The position numbers and the translations under genes are program-made. From the NCBI GenBank assembly GCA_030765065.1, contig CM060990.1:663350618-663414617 (forward strand): DNA of 64,000 nt. The letters run 5' to 3'. The stretch's first letter is position 1, and every line of letters begins with the position of its first letter. The notes beneath the pieces were generated by a model that saw only the letters and a program-made list of their open reading frames with translations, did not search any database and was not told where the DNA came from. This stretch comes from Deroplatys truncata (taxonomy: Eukaryota; Arthropoda; Insecta; Mantodea; Mantidae). Positions 45,011-57,721 of the stretch are shown in pieces.

Positions 45011-47250
45011 TTCTTCTTTCACAACTTTTTTCTGCACCACCATTTTCGCTTAGCACATTTTGGTTAAGCACGGTTTTCATTTTATTTTTTAAACCATCTT
45101 TTATTATGGAAAATATGTTTGTTTACTAGTTATTAATGACAGGAACAGTAGGTAACTACATAAAAGAGAAAACATAAAGGGTATAGCTGTCTACCTTAAA
45201 CATACTAATAGAACACGTCAAAATGAATAAGAAATACTATAGAACCCTTAGTCTATCTCCAAATATTTATCTTAAAATAAAGTGATTTGCAATGAGGTAT
45301 TTGACAATGCTGCACTAGAAAGGAAAAATCTGAACTCGCAGTAGAACTCTTATGATAAAACCTGCCAGTACTCGAATAACCGAGGAAGCATACCAATAAA
45401 TGGAATATCTCTAACCTTGTCTGTTACACACAGAACTACTCAATAAACCAAGTGTACAGGAAAGTATGTGCAACAATGGTAATGTTTCCTACAATCACAC
45501 TTCAAAGGGCAGATATAATAAACACTGCCATTGCTACACACATTTTTCTTTTTTCTTAAATGTTTCATTGATTTCTTCAGTAGTATATCTGTGTCTTCTG
45601 AGCTGGGTTACAGGAAGGCTTACACTAATGAATGAATTGAAAAATGCTATGCAATAACTGTGTGTGGTGACAGTATACAAATGTTTAAGTTTGATATTAA
45701 TACAGTGAAAATAAGGTAAAGAAGTACATAAAATTAAGTTATTGGTAAATGGCCCCTCAAAATGTACCTTCCTTTTGACACTGAGAATTTCTTCTATCCA
45801 CACATTTCTTGCAAAACAGAACTCGTATTTTGAAAAGCATGCCTAAACAAATCTTCTATGGACTTGTATTACAATCTCTGGTTAAGCTTCCGATTAGATA
45901 TTAACTGGGAGTCAGGGCAAACTTTTGTATTACAACCTTCAGTTAACAACTAACCGGGGGTTATTTTAGCAATGAACTAACCGCCACCTCGGGTAGTGAT
46001 CAGGGTACTAACTTGGAGGTAGCCATTCAAAATGGCATACCTTCAGCCTGAATTGATAGTCAATAGTGATTCCAAGGCAAAATATTAGAGCAATTTTTAT
46101 GTAACAGGAGGAAAGCCATAATAATTACACTTCTGAAAGAGTATTTTCCAGGTCTGGGATGAGGATGGATTTTATAAATGTTATAAGATTGTCGAAAGTT
46201 GCAATAGTTCCTATAACTTATATTACATTTCTACTGCACAATACCTCCAGCATTAGTCTTAGACATAGTTTGCATATAGTTTTATTTTATTTTTTTTTAC
46301 ATGAATGACAGTTATGTTTGCTTAAATATATTGCAACTGATATTAACCCGATATTCGTGTCTCTAACCTATTTTGCAAGTAACCTTTACGAAATAACAGC
46401 AAAATTTAACCTTAGATTCATGTCTTATTTTCCTAACCTATTGGAAGCCGAAAGCAAAAATCCATATAAGTTAATATTCTGAAATCATCCAACATATTTC
46501 CACACTAATCTACATGAGTTTATTAACAGCAAAATCCTACTTACATAGGGTTTCCATTTGTTGTTTGTGGGGGGGTTTTCTTCTAAATGTAAGCGTTTAT
46601 TTTCATTGCACTTCATCCACACTCCATAGAGCATATTAACAGCGAAACCTATACAATTTAATATTCTGACATGTCTTAATCTAGTGAAAGCCCTAAATTA
46701 GTCCTTTTGTAGCAATGCCGGGGTGAATGCTCAAACATTATTTATATAATAGGAATAAGATCTCAGAAAAATAAATTCGAAAAGAGGGAAGAGGAAATAG
46801 GGAAATGATTCATGTTAATGAAAACTGCACTATGGCTCTATTTTCTACCACATGTATGCTCTGTAACAAAATATAGCAGCATCACAACCTCTTCCTGAGC
46901 TTATGGTCTTTTTTTTAACTCAACACACTTGTAGGAACTGTTTCTTAAATGTGACTGTCACAAATACCATTGTAGCAGAGTAAGCTTTATAGCTAATACC
47001 TCCATACCATCAAACACCTGGCAGAAATAAAATAAGTACAATACCTGTAAATCAGGTAAGCTATTTCATTTCTGCTTTAATCAGTTTTGAATGTTTTAAC
47101 AGCAACACTAATAAAATACGTGTTGGCATATGTTAGAATCAAGAGAGGCTGCAGGATTCTCTGCTACCAACACGTTCTTATAGTATACACAAAACCTATT
47201 TTTCCATTAACTTAAACTATATAGAGAGTGAAATCCCACATAATCTAATA

Positions 47251-49277
47251 CAGTAGACCCTTGTTTAACCGAATTCCAAAGGACTGAAAAATAGCTAATT
47301 CAGTGTAACGAAGTTTGAAATAACGAGGTTTTGTAAAAATAGACCCATATTATCTGAAATGGTAAAATACGACTGTTGAGTTCACTTTCTCTCGTTATGC
47401 ATACCAACGAATGAGGGTGTTCCACTTTAATGACCTCTAAGAAAAAGTAAAAATAACTGCTGTATATGGCAGATGAAAGTATACTGTGAAATGCTTGTCA
47501 TCATTTTTTTTTAAAACAGTACTATTGGGAACAATATTGTACTCATTCAATTAGTGAGTCGTATAATACAACAAACAATACCTTAAGAACACTTTAAATA
47601 TACTGTTGTTTTAACACTAAGCTTTAATCGGAACACATGTTTTAGTTACAACTCTTATCCACTGCACCTTTTAGTTCTATAATTTGAAAGAATCACTAAT
47701 TATTGTTTGGCGGACTGTTGGTCATAATAATCCACAGTGTATCAATATTATAAGTTCAGATGTTGGGTCATCGGTTCCTGTTCAGTTTCAGTGGTGTTGT
47801 CAGTTGCTGTCCAGACCTTCTTAAAACAGTTAGTTACGGTGTCTGTTGTAACTTCATCCCAAGAAGCAGATATGTTGCGGATAGCTTGCAGTACATTCCA
47901 ATGTGGAACTGTTTCTTGTAGTTCTATTGCACTGATAGCAGCCTTAACCAGTCAGCGTCTGTAATTACGCTTCATTGAGGCAATTATTCCTTGATCCAAT
48001 GGTTGCAGATGGCTTGTGGTGTTAGCTAGTAAGAAGACAACTTTTATGCTTGGAAGTTCCAGGCCATCAAACTGATGTGCCGAATAGTGGTCCAAAGTTA
48101 GCAAAATGTTCACTCTTTCTCGCAGCCATTTGTTGTTGAATCTTCAAGAGATTTGGTCATTCAAGCTTTATTGTTATTGATTAGGTTGACATTTATAAAA
48201 CAACATGAATTTTTGTATTTTTCAATCACTTATGGTTGAGCTTCTCAGAACCATCTGAATTACAACCAAGACCACGGTCAGTTTTTCCTTGCTGCGTTTT
48301 CCTCCATGGCACGTAGTGTTTTTTCAGGCATCAAGTTAGAGAAAATGCTGCTTCACCCATATTAAACACATTTCTTGGGTAATGATGAGAGAGCTTAGAT
48401 TGAAATGCCCACGCCCACTCATTGGGATCTTCATTTACTCTATGTGCCTCCCCATAGACACTGATAGCACTGATTTTATGCCTCTTTTGAAAGGACCATA
48501 GCCATCCCTCAGAAGACACAACCCCAGAAATTCCTTCTTTCTTGGGCCAAACAGTGGAATTTGCTGTGAATGCATGTGTTGGAACCATTGTAACAGCCAA
48601 TCCTCCAACTCCTCATGTTTTGCTGGTCTGATGTGCTTGCTATTGCCACTAAATGAATATCTTGTCACACTTGCCTCTATTTTCTATTTTGAACTTATAA
48701 TCGATGAGAGATTAGACTTTGGAATCTGAAAGTGTTATGCAACCTGTGTTTTGGTCTTCTCTCCACTATCGATCATATGTAAAGTTTGTTATTTTGTTTC
48801 AGCGTGAGAGCATTATGAGCACTTTCTCTTTTGACGGCATAGCGAGTGATGGAGTGAAAGGGGGGAAAAAACATTCACTGTTCACAAGCAGAGACAAACT
48901 GCTCTATGGATTGTTGTGAGTCGCACACCTTGTGCAGTCTGCTGAACAACCCTTCCCCGCCCTTGCATCATATGCTGTGGAAGTGATACATAAGCAGCAA
49001 GTAAGCAATCGGGAAATTACAGTACAGTATTGAGAAAAATTATGTGAAATATGTAATGGAAAATACTGTAGTGCACAGCACAACATATTTATTTGGTTTA
49101 AATGAAGAATAACGTATGGAATATGTAATGAGGAGACCAAATTTTAGTTCATAGTACGAAATATCCAAAATTCGGTTTAAGAGGTAGATTTTTCCATGTA
49201 ATTGGGCAGGGACCGAGCAACTACTATGGTTTAGCGAGTTTTGGTTTATCCGATTTCAAATTAGTGAGGGTCTACTG
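47251..49277 (-). mobile_element. Tigger/pogo DNA transposon
   Basis: TIRs start CAGTAGACCCT at both ends, with TA at 47249-47250 and 49278-49279. Its length is 2027 bp. It sits inside the element at 45860-49811 and is therefore younger. It carries a decayed Tigger transposase on the minus strand. Confidence 0.8.
47740..48668 (-). pseudogene. Tigger/pogo transposase, decayed
   Basis: From 48668 leftward: a CENP-B-type DNA-binding segment (PAKHEELEDWLLQWFQHMHS), then WSFQKRHKISAISVYGEA and ...NVFNMGEAAF, the region of the first catalytic Asp (usually NxDET). After a gap of broken frame (48170-48330), LDHYSAHQFDGLELPSIKVV and LQPLDQGIIASMKRNYRR (about 48100-47965) give the second catalytic region. 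A stop follows RNYRR. The remaining tail reaches about 47740. The first catalytic motif is altered (MGEAA), so this is a dead transposase. Confidence 0.75.
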
Positions 49278-49814
49278 TACTCTGAAATGTCCTAATCTAT
49301 TTTACACTACCACTAAGAACTATATTAATGGCATATAATTCTTTTTTAAACATGCCAAAACGCACTTAACCTATTCCGATGCAAACTTAACTAACGGCAT
49401 AACCCTCAGAAATGTGCTGCTACCTAACCTATACAAATCAAAATACTAACAACATGTATGCTTTATTATCTTCCTGAATGCATCCATCAGAAATAATCCA
49501 CATTAATCACAAAATTCCTCAAACTAATTTAGTTAAGCTTTTTATTTTATTACACACAGAAATCAGATGGCAAGCTCAAGAAAATTGCAGCAGAAAGTTT
49601 ATTTTAAACATCTGATGATAGAAGTTCCCACCTACATGGCATGAAATAGCACATGAAAATGTTGCCAAACATAGCAAATTGTTAACAAATTCAAGGTTAA
49701 CTACCCTACAGTTATCTTGCTTTTGTAATATGGGACACTCCGTTTAATCAACAAGTAGCGATATCAAGTTAGAAAACCTCAGTTTTTAACCGGAGATTGT
49801 AATGCAAGCCCTAT

Positions 49815-51412
49815 GCAGTTCAAAATCCCTTTCATAAGATACCGAAACATACTTTAAGTGTGTTTCCTCACAAACAATATATAATTTCCTAATTTCAATG
49901 ACTCAGTAAAAAAACTCCAATTACTTTTTGGGTGTGTAGGTTCCCCCCTCCATATTTTATTCCACTAGCTACAGAATCCCTGAATCTCTTCTCTTGCTTC
50001 AAGGAATTTCAATGCATTTTCTAATCTCTCTCTTGGTAAATATTCAACCTGTCTTTGTTGAACAATAGCATTCAACAATTTTTAAAGCAAATTTAGCTTG
50101 ATTAAGTTTCAGTTGCATTTCTAGCACCATATTTTTGTAAATTGAAATCATTTTAAGGGGAGATAAAAAACCCTGTCCTGCCAATATTAAATCTGCTAAA
50201 TTCATGACCCATTATCTCAAAAACTATATAAGATATGACACAAACTTTTACATGATGTAGATGAATGCCTTCTAAGTTCACTTATCTACTCTTATCCATT
50301 TTATTTAATAAAGATAGGATTTTTTCTCAATTATAGCAATATTTTTAATTAACATTTATCAGCAATTAGTTTTTTAAGAGATAACCAACCATGTTCTTAA
50401 TACCAAAGTAGATCCACAATAGCACTTACAGGTTGTTTTTATTATCCCAAAATTTAATTTAGGTATCTTCAACGGATTCCGAGAAAATGGGTCATTTATA
50501 CTAAAATTCTGTCACTCACAGAAAAAGCTGTTCAAAGCAAAAATGGAGAAAATAAACTCTCATATATTTGCACAGAAAGAAACCACATGCCTTGAGCACA
50601 GAGAAACTTCCGGATTTAATAGCAGTGCCAGTTTTTAGAGCAAAACTGTGCCTAAAAGATGGGCTAAAGTTTGCCTCTGCTCCAAAGAGTGTAGAAGTGA
50701 TAATTTTTTTCTGTGAAGTGATAAAAATGACAGATGCAGTAAGATTTTTATAAATATATTTAAAATATGAATATTGTGCCTAAAATGATAAAATACATAT
50801 CAAATTAGAGAAAATTCCATTTAATAAGACTACACAGAAAACTAAAAATGTACCTTTCGGCCATTTTTGCCATTCAGTCTCCCCTTAACTGATTTTGATT
50901 TGCGAATACTTTCAGTTGTTTTACACAACCTTTCATAATTTATTATCAGCTTGGTACAATTTTGTTATACAACTCTCTTATCACACTAACTTAACTACAG
51001 TTGCCCTGCATGAGAAAGGTCAGAGTTTTGTGACATGAAGTGGAGAGCTACTGTGTGCTGTTTCTGGATGTACTATACCACGAACATTACTACTGACCAG
51101 ATACCTCAATATTAAATTGTTTGAAACCAATTGATTTTACAAAACAGATGCAAAGAAAAAATCTTCAGTTTCTTTTAAACCTTAGGTGCAATTTGGTATT
51201 TAAAGGCATCATAACTTAAAGATGTGAAGAAATTCTAATTTTTTACCGTAGCTATTTTCTATTACTGCAAATCTAGTGCTCGGAGAAAGAAGTTAGCTAC
51301 AATCTAATTCAGTACACCATGTACGTGAGATCAAAACAAGAGACTAAATGCTTTATTAAAGTTTGTTCAAATTAGTTTTTAGCAACTGTTTTATATAAGA
51401 TCATTCTACACC
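49815..51412. other. AT-rich stretch without gene
   Basis: Nothing recognisable was found. Short frames such as 50568-50753 have no family features. Confidence 0.4.
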
Positions 51413-51414
51413 AT

Positions 51415-51755
51415 GGCACTATGGACTAGAGTGTAGAGCTCTGGTTCCCGGCCACGGAATGTGCCCAGATTTGATCCCACCCATGGAGGTGCAGATTTTA
51501 AGTTCTGTGTATAAGAATGGTGCCCACTGAGCATCATGAGAAAATTGAGAAGCTATGATAGGTAGCAATTCTGGCCATGAAAGCCAACATTCCGGCTGGA
51601 GATGTGTGATGCTGGCCACATCACCTCCCATACTGGTTCATGATCACCCACCTCTGCCGTGTGCACAAGCCTGGCAGTTGTGTTGGTAGACCCAGGCTCC
51701 ACACAGGCTGTAGCGACACATTATCATTATTATTATTATTATTACTATTATTTCA
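51415..51755 (+). mobile_element. SINE-like repeat with (ATT)n tail
   Basis: The head ACTAGAGTGTAGAGCTCTGG, with AGATTTGATCCC as a B-box-like element, is followed by a body ending in a TTATTATTATT run (51722-51752). This is typical of a tRNA-derived SINE with a simple-repeat tail. Confidence 0.5.
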
Positions 51756-52193
51756 TTTAAGGTCAGAATGTTTCTTCACTTGATTTATCCAACCCAGATG
51801 AGTCCCCAAATATGAGATCAAACAAAGAAACTAAATTGCTTAATTAAAGTTTGCTCAATTTATTTTTAAGGAATAGTTTGCATGTAAGATTGCAATCTGT
51901 ATCTTCTTTGATGTGTTAATTCTTCAAATATGTTTGTCCTAGCAATCACTAAAAGAAACATCAAACTTCATTCCACTTCTGCAAGATTGCTAAGCTTGTC
52001 CTGATTGGCTATTGCCAATGCTTTCAAAGAGTGAAGATTTTGGCATTTTTGCTTAAAGCACCTAAATCCTTCTTAGTATGTATGAGTATACCATGAATCA
52101 GTCCTTAGCTGAGCTTAAGCATCTATACCCCCTTCAGTCTGTATAATAGGAATGTAAAATTGGAGTTACACAGGATTTAAACAATATCGAAGC

Positions 52194-52198
<5 letters not shown>

Positions 52199-52243
<45 letters not shown>
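52199..52243. repeat. (TA)n microsatellite
   Basis: About 45 bases of uninterrupted TA. Confidence 0.95.
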
Positions 52244-52246
<3 letters not shown>

Positions 52247-52766
52247 ATTGGAGGAGTTATTTCTCAATCTTGCAATCTGTCTTCCAACATTACAGTACAT
52301 AATTAATTACCTGGGTACTTCCTGAACAATAAATGCCTGACTATTCATCCACATGAACATCAATATGCCAGAGAGCAACTTGCAAAGATCTTTGTGATTA
52401 TATAACCTCCTTCATTACATCTACAGTTTTTGGCTTGCAAATTACTTATAACCTGTGTAATGAAAGATTAAACAACAAAATTATGTACACATTGCATGAC
52501 TTTAATTTATAGGTAAAGGAACAAATCATACATTTATAAGTAATTCAAAGGGGGAAAAGGGGGGGGGCAACTTCTTAATATTTGTAACTCTTTTCCTTTC
52601 ACTGGATGCATCTCAATAATTTCTAATCACAAACAAAACAACTAGGTATCATTAATATCAGTTACATCTAAACAGTCTTGTCTTCGCTTAACTTTTGCTG
52701 TGCATGCCCCCTTGGCTTTTGAAGTAACATACTATTATTTTAACATTATAAATGTTGAATATTATA

Positions 52767-54642
52767 CAGGGTGAATTATCTAAAACTTGCACCGCAAATA
52801 TTTTGGAAATGGAAAGTGCTATTGATGTGCAGTTTTCACAGCATTTATTGGTAGTCAGGGGCTCGTACATCTAGCCTATAAACAGATTTTAATAACACTG
52901 AGAAAGTGTATTTTTTGAGCAAACATACAATTTTTTAAATGAAACAATGCCTAGTTACATCAACATAATAAAGGTAGGGTAAATTAGAATCTCAGTGGCA
53001 TTTGTTGCAAGATTTTAGTGCAAGTGGTTTACAAGAAATCTTATTTTGAAACTTTTACGCACCGACACTTGTACAACCTGTGGTAGCACAAATTAAGAAA
53101 AACAAAAGGGAATTACAATACATCTGCGGATTCTTACAAGTAAAGAGAACATAGCCCTTCAAAGGTTGTGTTCAAAATAACCACCGGCAGCTTCAATACA
53201 TGCTTCCAGTCAACTATGGATAAACTGCTGCACATGTTCTAGCATTTCAGCGGAAATATCAGAGTAGGCAGCAGTAATACGTCATTTCACATCGTCTGCT
53301 GTGGTTGGTACATCCTTGTAGACAGTGCCTTTCAGCCTTCTCCACAGAAAAAAATCTAAAGGGGTCAGATCCGGTGAACGGGCTGGCCAAGACATAGGTC
53401 CTCTTCGTCCAATCCAACTATTTGGAAACAATCCCTTAAGACAAGCTGTAGTACTTCTTGCACTATGGGCTGGACAGCCATCATGTTGGTACCACAGGTT
53501 CCTTCTAGTCTGCAAAGGAACATCTTCTAGCATCTGTGGCAGATGGTCTGCCAGGAGGCTGCGATACTTGTGCGAGTTTATTGTTCCTTCTATGAACAAA
53601 GGGCCTATGAACTGATGGTTCACTATCCCACACCACAGTTTAAACTCCATGGACGCTGACGTTCCACTTGACGAAGCCAATGGGGATTGTCAACAGACCA
53701 ATAGTGCATGTTTCTGCAGTTTACCTGGCCATGATTAGTAAATGTTGCCTCATCACTAAACAAGATACATGATGAATCTGGAGTATGTCTTAATGCCCAT
53801 GTACAAAAGTTAACACGATTCTCAAAATTGTTTCCGTGCAGCTCTTGATGGAGAGAGATGTGATAGGGATGGAACCTATGTCGATGGAGAATGCGCAGTA
53901 CACTTGCCTGACTTATGCCACTCCCACGTGCGATTGTGCGGGAACTAATTTGCGGATCTACTGCAATGGCTGCCAAAACATTAATTTCTGCCTCTTCTCC
54001 AGTCACTTTTTTGTTTCTGTTACGTTTTCTAGGTGTTACAGTACCACTTTCACTTAATTGGTTGAAGAGGTTGATAAATAATTACCAAGATGGTTGACGT
54101 CTATTGGGATATGTTTCCGCATACACTGTACAGGAACGAACTGCATTCTTCCTACACTCTTCATACACCATGAGCATGTCAGCTTTTTCTGCATTAGTAG
54201 ACCCCATCTTCCGCTCACGACTTACTGCTTGAACTTCACAAACTGACCAGAAAGTCGCAATGCAATCAATGAACAGAAAACAAAATGCAAATAAACATAA
54301 CATCGTACCTAGCAACTAAGCAGGTTGAATGGGACAAACAATTGTCGGGGTGGAAACTTTTCAAATACGATTTCTCATAAACCACTTGCACTAGAATCCT
54401 GCAACAAAGACCATTGACATTCTAATTTACCCTACCTTTATTCTGTTGATGTAACTAGGCATTTTTCCATTTAAAAAATTGTATGTTTGCTCAAAAAATA
54501 CACTTTTGCAGTATTATTAAAACCTGTTTATAGGCTAAATGTACGAGCCCCTGACTACCAATCAATGCTGTGAAAACTGCACATCAATAGCACTTTCCAT
54601 TTCCGAAATATTTGCATTGCAAGATTTAGGTGATTCACTCTG
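52767..54642 (-). mobile_element. Tc1/mariner-superfamily element with ~295-bp TIRs
   Basis: TA duplications lie at 52765-52766 and 54643-54644. The TIRs start CAGGGTGAATT and CAGAGTGAATC and extend to about 53065 and 54345, with the shared block GAAAGTGCTATTGATGTGCA. Total length is 1876 bp. Long TIRs and DD41D spacing set it apart from classical mariner. Confidence 0.85.
53282..54207 (-). pseudogene. Mariner-superfamily transposase, DD41D type
   Basis: Three minus-strand frames (54207-54082, 54006-53623, 53680-53282) together cover nearly a whole transposase. The N terminus starts MGSTNAEKADMLMVYEECRK. The HTH part has SGISQASVLRILHRH. The catalytic residues are FSDEATF, YQHDGCPAHS and SPDLTPLDFFLW, and 41 residues separate the second and third Asp. 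Breaks near 54080 and 53640 (a lost base within the LNVWCG-type segment) inactivate it. All three catalytic Asp codons survive. Confidence 0.85.
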
Positions 54643-54649
54643 TATACTT

Positions 54650-55258
54650 AAAACATGCTTCCAAAGGAAAATTACACTATAAGCATGCTGATTTTGTATT
54701 CTTCACAACTGACATATAAGCTTGAATAATAATATGGTGAAATTTATTATGCAAAAAGCTATACAAATCCAAAACAATGTAAATGTCTCTACAATGGCAA
54801 ATAAAAACATTAAATTATTAACATAAAGAAAAACAATTCTTTAAGAAACAGAGGTAAGGAGCATACACAGCATTTAATTGAGGTGCTTATGACATTGAAT
54901 AACGACTTTATGATAAAATGTATAAAACTATAACTAAAATAACTGCTGACATTAAATATTCTGCATTAGAAAGTTTGGGGGTATTCTGTTACCAAACAAG
55001 GGTTGAATTTTGTAACGTATACTGCACTGTTTAAAAGATGTTTTTCAGTATATTTTTGCAATATCTGAACTATTTTCATAATATAATATGTTTAATTCCT
55101 TAACACATAAACTTTAACAGGCAATAAAAGTTAATTTAGGACACAATAAAAGCAATTCCTTAATGTGTAGCAGAAATTCACTCAAAATCTTCCTTAGTTT
55201 TAGAAATTGTTTCAGACTACTTTGAGCATTTTAACAGTTGAAGCACTCTTTCAAACAA
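54650..55258. other. AT-rich stretch without gene
   Basis: No feature was recognised. Confidence 0.4.
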
Positions 55259-55259
55259 A

Positions 55260-55873
55260 GATGTTTAATTTAAAATAAAGAGAGTTGAGGGTTGTTACAC
55301 TACATCACTGGGCCAGATAAATCAGCATTAGCACATCATTTCTGGTCTTCAAACCATATCACTCCGAACATAAAACTCTTAAAAACGATCAACAGCAGCA
55401 ATGAATTGGACATCTGGGAAAAAATACATATTGTTAAACACAGGAATCACCTTAATCAGCCAGATAAATCAGCAGTAGCACATCATATCTGGTCTTCAAA
55501 CCATGATATCACTCCGAACATAAAACTCTTAAAACCGATCAACAGCAGCAATGAATTGGACATCTGGGAAAAAATACATATTGCCAAACACAGGAATCAC
55601 CTAATGAATTTCGAACTGCCGCCACCCAGCAGCCTTTGGAGGTTCATCAGCCCAGCACCAAAGAACACCACTAGCCACACACATCCCCCAGACGATGACC
55701 AGCAATATCAATTGAGAACATGCTGATGATGGGAACAAGCTGTCTCCCGAAATGCGCTCAAGTAAAAATATTATAGTGATGTAGTGTAACAACCCTCAAC
55801 TCTCTTTATTTTAAATTATGACACATCACTGTTACTAGCTTCTAAATCTTCAAAATTAGTCAATGATGTTTAA
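55260..55873 (+). mobile_element. Non-autonomous Penelope derivative with 9-bp TSD
   Basis: The insert 55269-55864 is flanked by GATGTTTAA (55260-55268 and 55865-55873). It has inverted ends (GAGAGTTGAGGGTTGTTACA and its complement) and a central part encoding the tail of a GIY-YIG endonuclease (SALAHHFWSSNH, ELDIWEKIHI). That part is duplicated in tandem (about 155 bp: 55313-55460 and 55461-55618). It contains a hammerhead core. Confidence 0.8.
55716..55760 (+). ncRNA. Hammerhead ribozyme-like core
   Basis: CTGATGA (55723-55729), a GGGA/TCCC stem II (55731-55734 with 55745-55748) and GAAA (55749-55752) follow the hammerhead core order. The minimal stem III and NUH part reads TGCGCT instead of CGCGTT, so cleavage competence is doubtful. 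Confidence 0.5.
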
Positions 55874-56111
55874 ATTTTACTAAAATTGCATTTTCACTTT
55901 TGTTCATGCTGTGGTATAGTCAGAGAAAAGGTTATCGTGGGAAGCTGCATAATGTTATGTCACAACTTTGAAATGTACAAAGATGAGAAAGGAGTCAGCA
56001 GTTCTCCCAGGTACTTTATTCATGTCTGTACATCTATATGCTTGAACAGTTACTGCATTCTCATAGCAATATGTGAACTCAAATCTAAAATTGCTTGTCA
56101 AAATTAACTTT

Positions 56112-56275
56112 ATATGGGTGGGTGGATGGGTGGATGGGTGGGTGGATGGATGGATGGGTGGATGGGTGGATGGATGGATGGGATGGATGGATGGATGGAT
56201 GGGATGGATGGGATGGATGGATGGAGGGATGGATGGATGGACGGACGGACAGACAGATAGATAGATAGATAAGGT
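56112..56275. repeat. (ATGG)n-rich microsatellite
   Basis: GGAT/GGGT tetranucleotide variants grade into GGAC, AGAC and AGAT repeats at the right end. Long frames across it are artefacts of the repeat. Confidence 0.95.
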
Positions 56276-56535
56276 ATGAAATAACAAGATGACTGATATA
56301 AGCAAACACTTGTGACCCCAGATTCAATTAGTAAATTAAACAAGAATAAAGGAATAAATGCAGAGGTTGCAGAATGGAAGAACAAAAGAGAAACACAGAG
56401 TACTTTTCACATACACCATGTTGACTGATCTCATGCCACCTTGCAACCTTGGCTTATGTTTTTTAGTTCCACTATGTCACTGAAGCTGTATCTAGTTTGG
56501 TAGTAATTGTTTTGGTTTACATAATTACAATTACA

Positions 56536-57700
56536 TAATGGAAAAAGCTATATATAATTGGGTTATAAAATACTTGGAGTTCAACAACATTCTCTCAGTA
56601 TCCCAGTTCAGATTTAGGAAAAAAAATGTCAACAGAAAATGCAACATACATGCTCACTTCTGAAGTATTAATAGCCTTAGATAAAAAGGAACCACCATTA
56701 GGAATATTTAGTGACTTAGCTAAGGCATTTGACAGCATAGATCCTAACCTCTTGCTGCAAAAGTTAAAAGTTAATGGCTTCAGTGATATCACTATAAAAT
56801 GGTTCAAATCTTACTAACAAATAGGATCCAGAAAACCAGAATCAATGGTTGTGATTCAGAACCAGGTATTATTACTAGAGGTGTCCCACAAGGTTCTATA
56901 CTTGATCCTTTGCTATTTTTAATATTTATAAATGATCTGCCATACTATCTTAGCAAGGATTCAATAGCTGTGCTTTTTACAGATGATACCAGTATACTTA
57001 TATCTGAAAAGTCACATCAGCAATTAAGAAATTCTGTCAATAAAGTGTTCAAACAGCTCAACTTTTGGTTTGAAGCTAATAAGTTTTCATTAAACTATGA
57101 TAAAACCAATGAAGCATAAACAAGTGAGTGAATTAACAATCAGGTACAACAATTACACCATAAATAAGGTATCTGATACAAAATTTCTTGGGCTTCAAAT
57201 AGATGGAGACCTCAACTAGAGAAAACAAATAAAAATCATGCTGCCAAAACTCAGCTCAGCTTGCTTTGCGTTAAGAAACTTGCAAAATTTGATCCACCAA
57301 AATGCCTTAAGAACAGCATATTTTGCCTACTTTCACTCTCTGTTGCGATATGGAATAATGTTCTGGGGTAATTCGGCACATAGCAAGCAAGTATTTATAT
57401 TACAAAAAAAGGCCATGCATATTATCTGTGGTGTTGGACCCCGTCATTCCTGTAGACCCTTGTTCAAAACCCAAAAAATTCTTACTCTCACTGGTGAATA
57501 TGTATATTCTCTCTTGAGCTACCTTACGGATAATTATGATAACTTCACAATTAACCTTGCTGTGTATGACCACAATACAAAGCATGCAGGTGATTTGCAT
57601 AGACCAGCAAATAGCTTAAAACTGTTCCAAAAGGATGTTACTATTTTGCAATAACAATTTACAATAACCTTTCATGCTACTTTAAACTATTAGGCAAGCT
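56536..57700 (+). pseudogene. LINE reverse transcriptase, frameshifted
   Basis: In order: SVSQFRFR-type motif 0, IFSDLAKAFDSIDPNLLLQK (motif A, 56700-56760), a +1 shift near 56810, RGVPQGSILDPLLFLIFIND (motif B), LFTDDTSI (motif C, canonical FADD, 56970-56995), NFWFEANKFSLNYDKT, then stops. Another frame carries FALRNLQNLIHQNALRTAYF and YFHSLLRYGIMFWGNSAHSK to 57654. Both catalytic Asp of motif C are kept, but at least three frame breaks make it dead. It is related to the minus-strand fragment at 9290-10350. Confidence 0.8.
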
Positions 57701-57721
57701 TAATCCATATAACATCTTTAA

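Larger units (their letters stand above)
45860..49811. mobile_element. Large TIR element with TAT duplication (Harbinger-like?), interrupted
   Basis: The left end GGACTTGTATTACAATCTC and the inverted right end GGGCTTGCATTACAATCTC match over about 26 bp. TAT flanks both sides (45857-45859 and 49812-49814), a 3-bp target duplication. No transposase is recognised inside. Much of the interior (46310-47250 and 49280-49450) is a degenerate AT-rich tandem repeat with AACAGCAAAATCCTA and TCTGAAAT blocks. The length is 3952 bp including the nested Tigger. The 3-bp duplication and GGG-type end suggest PIF/Harbinger, but this is inference. Confidence 0.5.

Noticed and set aside
47737-47964. 75-codon plus-strand frame
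   Set aside because: It is the reverse-strand shadow of the Tigger transposase tail.
55955-56385. Several long frames rich in HPSIHPS or GWMDG
   Set aside because: They are translations of the ATGG microsatellite.
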